Below are positions 59,686 to 64,000 of a stretch of 64,000 nucleotides of DNA, piece after piece. This stretch comes from Haloglomus salinum (GTDB lineage: Archaea; Halobacteriota; Halobacteria; Halobacteriales; Haloarculaceae). Each line of letters begins with the position of its first letter. Position 1 is the first letter of the stretch. The position numbers were made by a program, and so were the translations under genes. The notes beneath the pieces were generated by a model. It had not been told where the DNA came from. It saw nothing but the letters and a program-made list of their open reading frames with translations, and made no database searches. The stretch is taken from positions 496,001 through 560,000 of the forward strand of contig NZ_CP101153.1 in NCBI RefSeq assembly GCF_024298825.1. Reading direction: 5' to 3'.

Positions 59686-60465
59686 CTATCGTTCGACCGG
59701 AATCGCCCGTTCCTCGAACGCCGACCGTCCCTCGGGGACCCGCAGGAGCCGGATGTCGTCGACCGGACGGACGTGTACGTCCTCGCCGGCGGGGACGTTG
59801 CCGGCAGGCCGGCCGTCTGCGAGCAGTTCGACGGGCGCCTCGTCGCGGTCCACCCGGAGGGCGACCGAGTCGTCGGCCAGCACCCAGTGGTCCGTATCCG
59901 TCGCGAACGGGGATATCGGAACCACCTCGACCACACCAGTTTCGGGCCCGACCACCGGCCCGCCGGCGGCCCGTGCGTAGTCGGGACTCCCGGCCGGCGT
60001 CGCGACCACCACTCCGTCCGCGCGGAACTGCCGCACCGTCGCCGCCCCCGAACGGACGGTGTACTCGGAGATGCGCGCGGCCTCCTCTGTCACCAGCGTC
60101 AGGTCGAACAGCGCGCGGGTCTCCGCCAGCGCACCGGCCGCGCCGAGTACCGGATGCTCGACGACCTCGAACTCGCCCGCGACGAGCGACCCGACACCCC
60201 GCTCGATAGCCGACGCGGGAACCGCACCGACCCCCGACACCGCGCCCGCGGGCAGTACCGCTGCCGAGACACCGTGTCGCGCCAGCGACACCAGCGCCGC
60301 CTCACCGACCGTCACGATAGCGTCGACGCTCCGTTCCTCGGCCATCGCGCGGGCTCCGCCCTCGACGGTGTCGAGGCCGGCACGCTCGGCAGCCCCCAGC
60401 GCGGCCCGGGCCACCGGCCCCTCGCCGACCACGCCCAGCCGCCGGAGGACCCCCTCGTCGCTCAT
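59686..60465 (-). CDS. NAD-kinase-like protein with degenerate nucleotide motif
   Basis: A 259-residue member of the NAD kinase fold. The C-terminal beta-sheet domain is well conserved (DGVVVATPAGSPDYARAAGG; VVPISPFATDTDHWV). In the N-terminal half, where active enzymes have GGDGT, this protein has TVGEAAL (52-58), losing the Asp that contacts ATP/NAD. It may bind NAD(H) without kinase activity or regulate the true NADK, which should be elsewhere. Full length with normal codon use. ATG at 60463-60465. Confidence 0.82.
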   Translation of the reverse strand: MSDEGVLRRLGVVGEGPVARAALGAAERAGLDTVEGGARAMAEERSVDAIVTVGEAALVSLARHGVSAAVLPAGAVSGVGAVPASAIERGVGSLVAGEFEVVEHPVLGAAGALAETRALFDLTLVTEEAARISEYTVRSGAATVRQFRADGVVVATPAGSPDYARAAGGPVVGPETGVVEVVPISPFATDTDHWVLADDSVALRVDRDEAPVELLADGRPAGNVPAGEDVHVRPVDDIRLLRVPEGRSAFEERAIPVER

Positions 60466-60627
60466 GTCCGGAACCGTCGGCGGGCGGCGACATAAGCCCC
60501 CGGAAAGGCGGTGTTCCGGTCACGCGCTCGCCGACCGCCGGCAGCCCCCGTCGACCGACGCGTCGCTCTGCAATCCGGATGAGCTCTACCGAGAAGAAGG
60601 CGATAATCCAGAGTTTTCGGTCGTAAT

Positions 60628-61071
60628 TCAGACGATTGACGACCAGACCGGCTTGATGACGAAGAAGAGGGTCTGGTAGCCGATGTACATCAGCGCGAGG
60701 ATGGAGGCGGCGATGGCACCCTTCGGCCGCTCGATGTCGATCTCCCGGCGAGCTTCGACCTTGCGGGACTCGAACTCGAACAGGTCCGTCAGGAATAGCC
60801 CCAGGACGATGACGGAGAACACCAGCCCGCCGTGGTGGTGGACCGTCATGTAGTAGAACGAACCGACGAGCAGCAGGACGTTCGTCCCGACGCGGATCGG
60901 GTGTCGGCTGACTGCGTCGGCCCCGCCATCGGCCACCTGGCTCTTGATGCGCTCGTACTCCAGCGCGCGCGCGCCGATGTTGACGACCAGCAGCACCAGC
61001 AGGACGTACTCGATGTACGGCCCGAGGACCGTGTCCACGGGACCGAAGAGGTTGACGAGTGGCTCGGCCAT
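60628..61071 (-). CDS. Haloarchaeal membrane protein of unknown function
   Basis: A 147-residue protein with helices (YIEYVLLVLLVVNIGARAL; VGTNVLLLVGSFYYMTV; GGLVFSVIVLGLFLTDLF; ILALMYIGYQTLFFVI) and a conserved-looking YYMTVHHHGG triplet of histidines between helices 2 and 3, a possible metal site. The start is the ATG at 61069-61071. It is divergent from the M28 peptidase gene, with about 146 bases between. No family recognised. Confidence 0.75.
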   Translation of the reverse strand: MAEPLVNLFGPVDTVLGPYIEYVLLVLLVVNIGARALEYERIKSQVADGGADAVSRHPIRVGTNVLLLVGSFYYMTVHHHGGLVFSVIVLGLFLTDLFEFESRKVEARREIDIERPKGAIAASILALMYIGYQTLFFVIKPVWSSIV

Positions 61072-61186
61072 ACCCCACGTTCGGTCGTATGCGCGTTTCA
61101 AACTTTCCAATCCCCGGCCCGGTTCGCTCCCCCCGAAGTCCCGCACTGTGACCGACCGACATCAGGCCGTCGGGACGGGTGCGTGT

Positions 61187-61193
61187 CTTTTTG
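61187..61193 (+). promoter_or_regulatory. Promoter box of the M28 peptidase gene
   Basis: CTTTTTG about 28 bases before the ATG at 61218, supporting that start over an earlier in-frame one at 61179. Confidence 0.45.
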
Positions 61194-61217
61194 CCCTCGC
61201 CGCCCCCCGACGTGGCT

Positions 61218-62519
61218 ATGTCCGACTGGATCGGCGAGACGTTCACGAGCGATATCGGCTGGGACCACCTCGAGACGCTGGTGGATATCGGGGACCGGAT
61301 GGCCGGGAGCGAGGGCGAGCGCCAAGCCGCCGAGGCGACCCGTGACGCGCTGTCGGCGGTCGGCGCGCGCGATACCCGCCTCAAACCGTTCGATATCCAG
61401 GGCTGGGTCCGCGACTCCTCGGCGGTGGCAACCGACGCCGGGTCCGAGGCGTGCATCGCGCTCCCGCGCTCACCCGCGGGCGAGGTCACTGGCGAACTGG
61501 TCGACGTCGGCTACGGCCTCCCCGAGGACTTCGACCGCGACCTCGAGGGGACAGTCGTCATGGCGGCCTCGAACGTGCCCGAGTGGTACGACCGCTTCCT
61601 CCACCGGCGCGAGAAGTACTACCACGCCGTCGAGGGCGGCGCGGCGGCGTTCGTCTTCCGGAACCACGTCGAGGGGTGTCTTGCGCCGACGGGGAGCGTC
61701 GGGACCCCCGAGGCCCCCATCGGCGACATCCCCGCCGTCGGCGTCTCGAAAGAGGTCGGTGCCCGCCTCTCGCGCAGGTTCGAGGGCGAGGAGGTGACGG
61801 TCCGGGTCGACTGCGAGACGCCCGACGCGACCAGTCAGAACGTCCGTGCCGACCTCGGCCCCGACACGGACGAGGCGGTCCTGCTGACGAGCCACATCGA
61901 CGCGCACGACATCGCCGAGGGGGCGAGCGACAACGGCGCCGGCACCGCGATGGTCGTCGAACTCGCCCGTGCACTGGCCGACCGCGAGTCCGAGCTGGAC
62001 ACGCGCGTCCACGTCGTCTGCTACGGCGCCGAGGAGGTCGGGCTCCTCGGCTCCGGATACGACGCCACAGAGCGCGACCTCGACGACGTGACCGCCGTCG
62101 TGAACAACGATGGTGTCGGCGTGGCCCGGACGCTGAAGGCGTACACGCACGGGTTCGACGGGCTCCAGGAGGCGGTCGACATCGTCGCCGACCGGTTCGA
62201 CCACCCCATCGAGACGACGCCGCGACTCGGGCCACACAGCGACCACTGGCAGTACGTCAAGCACGGCGTCCCCGGCTACCACCTGACCAGCCACACCGGC
62301 TCCGCGGACCGCGGCTGGGGGCACACCCGGGCGGACACGCTGGACAAACTGGAGGCTCGAACCCTCCGCGAACAGGCCGTCCTCCTGACCGAACTCGTCG
62401 TCCACCTCGCCGACGAGGGGACGTCCGTCGAACACCGCGCCCCCGAGGCCATCGCCGCGCAACTGGAGGCCGAGGACTACGCCGAGGGGCTGAAGGTCAC
62501 CGGCGACTGGCCGTACTGA
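61218..62519 (+). CDS. M28 family zinc aminopeptidase
   Basis: A 433-residue peptidase. Metal ligands of the M28 fold are visible: LLTSHIDAHDIAEGASDN (His and bridging Asp), YGAEEVGLLGS (Glu-Glu), and later GPHSDHWQYVKHGVPGYHLTS. A PA-type domain may occupy about 90-180. It has no signal peptide, so a cytoplasmic aminopeptidase or dipeptidase is likely. The C-terminus ends in an acidic helix. Confidence 0.9.
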   Translation: MSDWIGETFTSDIGWDHLETLVDIGDRMAGSEGERQAAEATRDALSAVGARDTRLKPFDIQGWVRDSSAVATDAGSEACIALPRSPAGEVTGELVDVGYGLPEDFDRDLEGTVVMAASNVPEWYDRFLHRREKYYHAVEGGAAAFVFRNHVEGCLAPTGSVGTPEAPIGDIPAVGVSKEVGARLSRRFEGEEVTVRVDCETPDATSQNVRADLGPDTDEAVLLTSHIDAHDIAEGASDNGAGTAMVVELARALADRESELDTRVHVVCYGAEEVGLLGSGYDATERDLDDVTAVVNNDGVGVARTLKAYTHGFDGLQEAVDIVADRFDHPIETTPRLGPHSDHWQYVKHGVPGYHLTSHTGSADRGWGHTRADTLDKLEARTLREQAVLLTELVVHLADEGTSVEHRAPEAIAAQLEAEDYAEGLKVTGDWPY

Positions 62520-62586
62520 CCGCCGGCACGCCCGCGCCCCCAGCAGTGTGCCCTCGCGGCCGGGACGGCCGGAGCGACGCGCAAGC

Positions 62587-62592
62587 GTTTAG
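62587..62592 (+). promoter_or_regulatory. Promoter box of the prenyl synthase gene
   Basis: GTTTAG about 27 bases before the ATG at 62617, matching the other TTTAG boxes. Confidence 0.45.
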
Positions 62593-62616
62593 TCCGGTCC
62601 CGGATTGCGATTGCTC

Positions 62617-63678
62617 ATGCGCGAGGTACTCGCGGAGTGGCGGCCGGTCGTCGACGAGACCATCGAGGAGCTGCTCCCCCGCGAGATCGACGAGGACTAC
62701 CTCACGGACTTCTTCGGCCCCGCAGCCTACCAGTACGACCCGGAGGCCATCCAGACGGCGCTGGCCGACCCCATCTGGGACCTGCTCGACCGCGGCGGCA
62801 AGCGCTGGCGGGCGGTCCTCCTGCTCGTCCTCGTCGACGGCTTCGGCGAGGACCCCGAGGACTACCTCCAGTACGCCTGCATTCCGGAGATCCTCCACAA
62901 CGGCACCATCATCGTCGACGACGTGGAGGACGGCGCCACGATGCGCCGGGGCGAACCCGCGCTTCACCACGAGTTCGGCGTCGACATCGCGCTCAACGCC
63001 GGCAACGCGATGTACTTCCTCCCGCTGAAGGTCCTCACCCGCAATCCAGCCGACCTCGGCGCGGAGACGCGGCTGGCGGCCTACGAGATGCTGATGCACG
63101 AACTCAACCGGACCCACCTCGGCCAGGGGATGGACATCCGGTGGCACAACGCCCGCGACGTGGCCCTCTCCGAGGACGAGTACCTCGAGATGTCGGCATG
63201 CAAGACGGGCGCGCTGGGCCGCATCGTCGCCCGGCTCGCGGCCATCATCACGGACAACGAGGCCGACGAACTCCACGTCGCCCGCTTCGCCGAGTCGATG
63301 AGCGTCGCCTTCCAGATCGCCGACGACATCCTCGACATCGAACACGCGATGGAGGCGGGCGGCGACTTCGGCAAGGGCGTCGGCAACGACATCCGCGAGG
63401 GCAAGAAGACCCTCCCCGTCATCCACGCCGTCACGCACGCCGACCGCGGCGACGCCGAACGACTCGTCGATATCCTCTGGAGCGACGAGAACACCGACGC
63501 GGAGGTCCGCGAGGCCATCGACCTGCTCCAGGAGTCCGGGAGCGTCGACTACGCCCGTGACCAGGCGAAGGCCCTCGCGGCCGACGCCCGCGACCACCTC
63601 GACGAGGCCGACCTGGAATCCGAGGCGGCCGAGCAACTCGCGGACTTCACGCGGTTCGTCGTCGAGCGCGACGTCTGA
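62617..63678 (+). CDS. idsA: Isoprenyl (geranylgeranyl/farnesyl) diphosphate synthase
   Basis: A 353-residue trans-prenyltransferase. The first Asp-rich motif is IIVDDVEDGATMRRG and the second is IADDILDIEH; RGGKRWRAVLLLVLVDG and the GNDIREGKKTLPVIHAV segment also match. It condenses IPP with allylic diphosphates to make C15/C20 chains for archaeal ether lipids, carotenoids and quinones. Chain length cannot be set precisely from sequence. ATG at 62617. Confidence 0.93.
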   Translation: MREVLAEWRPVVDETIEELLPREIDEDYLTDFFGPAAYQYDPEAIQTALADPIWDLLDRGGKRWRAVLLLVLVDGFGEDPEDYLQYACIPEILHNGTIIVDDVEDGATMRRGEPALHHEFGVDIALNAGNAMYFLPLKVLTRNPADLGAETRLAAYEMLMHELNRTHLGQGMDIRWHNARDVALSEDEYLEMSACKTGALGRIVARLAAIITDNEADELHVARFAESMSVAFQIADDILDIEHAMEAGGDFGKGVGNDIREGKKTLPVIHAVTHADRGDAERLVDILWSDENTDAEVREAIDLLQESGSVDYARDQAKALAADARDHLDEADLESEAAEQLADFTRFVVERDV

Positions 63679-63825
63679 TATCTCTCGGGTTCGGCTGGTT
63701 CTCGGATACTATCTGCTTGCTGGTAGATATGGCGCTGCCTATCAGCTTGTGCGGGTGGTGATGGAGAAATGCCGAGGGCAAGGAACGACGGCCGAGCGGC
63801 GGCCGTCACCGTACGGATTGTGTGT
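63679..63825. other. Short gap before the truncated gene
   Basis: About 147 bases between two convergent genes. A/T-richer start (ggatactatctgcttgctgg) and no supportable gene. Confidence 0.4.
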
Positions 63826-64000
63826 CAGTTCTCGGGTTCGCCGCGGTAGGCGCGCCGGGCCTCCCGCATCGCCGGGATGACGACCCAGAAGGTGATGGCG
63901 CCGAGGATGGCGAACCAGAACAGGACGTCCTTCAGGAGGAGCGCGACGGTATCGTAGAACGTCGCGGCCTCCGGTTCCGGTGCGATGAGCTGGGTGCTCT
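63826..64000 (-). CDS. Membrane protein, partial (N-terminus beyond window)
   Basis: The last 57 codons of a minus-strand gene ending at 63826. Visible sequence reads LIAPEPEAATFYDTVALLL, then a hydrophobic helix (VLFWFAILGAITFWVVI) and a basic tail (MREARRAYRGEPEN). This is the C-terminus of a membrane protein of unknown type; the rest is outside the window. Confidence 0.65.

Noticed and set aside
1-64000. CRISPR arrays, insertion sequences or provirus genes
   Set aside because: No regularly spaced direct repeats, transposase, integrase, capsid or terminase motifs were seen in the translated frames.

Overview
This window comes from a halophilic archaeon of class Halobacteria. It is about two-thirds GC or higher, its proteins are rich in Asp and Glu, and many genes are leaderless, with a weak A/T-rich box (TTTAG, CTTTTGC, TTTATA type) about 25-30 bases before the start codon and no ribosome binding site. 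Archaeal signature genes include S19e, L44e, S27e, a NOB1-type nuclease, the archaeosine enzyme RaSEA, a haloarchaeal HAH_0734-type protein, a halocyanin-like copper protein and an archaellin/pilin-type protein. It reads as ordinary chromosome: no rRNA, transposase, integrase, CRISPR array or provirus was seen.

Layout. 1-5 kb: partial pyruvoyl arginine decarboxylase, triple-PAS histidine kinase, TRAM protein, cysteine-cluster protein and NOB1. 5-9.6 kb: a large Tat lipoprotein carrying rearranged pieces of the bacterial HU fold, a membrane histidine kinase and a CPBP protease. 9.7-21 kb: glucose-6-phosphate isomerase, MscS channel, S19e, a flippase-like membrane protein, an SDR, RaSEA, a VanZ-like protein, a tungsten aldehyde ferredoxin oxidoreductase and phosphoglycerate mutase. 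21-31.7 kb: small membrane proteins, a CoA-type NUDIX hydrolase, an arylsulfotransferase-like protein, an MFS carrier, gamma carbonic anhydrase, a tubulin-like coiled-coil GTPase candidate, a rhomboid and a saccharopine-dehydrogenase-like enzyme. 31.8-38.5 kb: ATP-grasp protein, a threonine-synthase-like protein lacking the PLP lysine, an FAD desaturase-like enzyme, a phosphoesterase, a third histidine kinase and the L44e-S27e pair. 38.5-45 kb: an envelope glycan block (GT4, DUF2298 giant membrane protein, GT2 plus GtrA) and initiator tRNA-Met. 45.4-54.3 kb: a 33-residue membrane microprotein, hypoxanthine phosphoribosyltransferase, pilin-like protein and a complete seven-subunit Mrp Na+/H+ antiporter operon containing an extra 38-residue microprotein. 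54.3-64 kb: SDR, CoaBC, FAD protein, SRPBCC protein, halocyanin, degenerate NAD-kinase-like protein, M28 peptidase, prenyl diphosphate synthase and a truncated membrane gene.

What fits together: the Mrp operon is one tightly overlapping transcription unit for sodium export. The pilin, DUF2298, GT and GtrA genes suggest a cell-surface neighbourhood. gpmI, pgi and AOR belong to central carbon metabolism but lie apart. Non-coding DNA holds four copies of a 125-128 nt stem-loop element whose stems are conserved by compensatory change, plus other long palindromes. The most unusual items are the HU-bearing lipoprotein, the structured repeat family, the Mrp-embedded microprotein, the tubulin-like protein and two enzyme homologues missing key catalytic residues.
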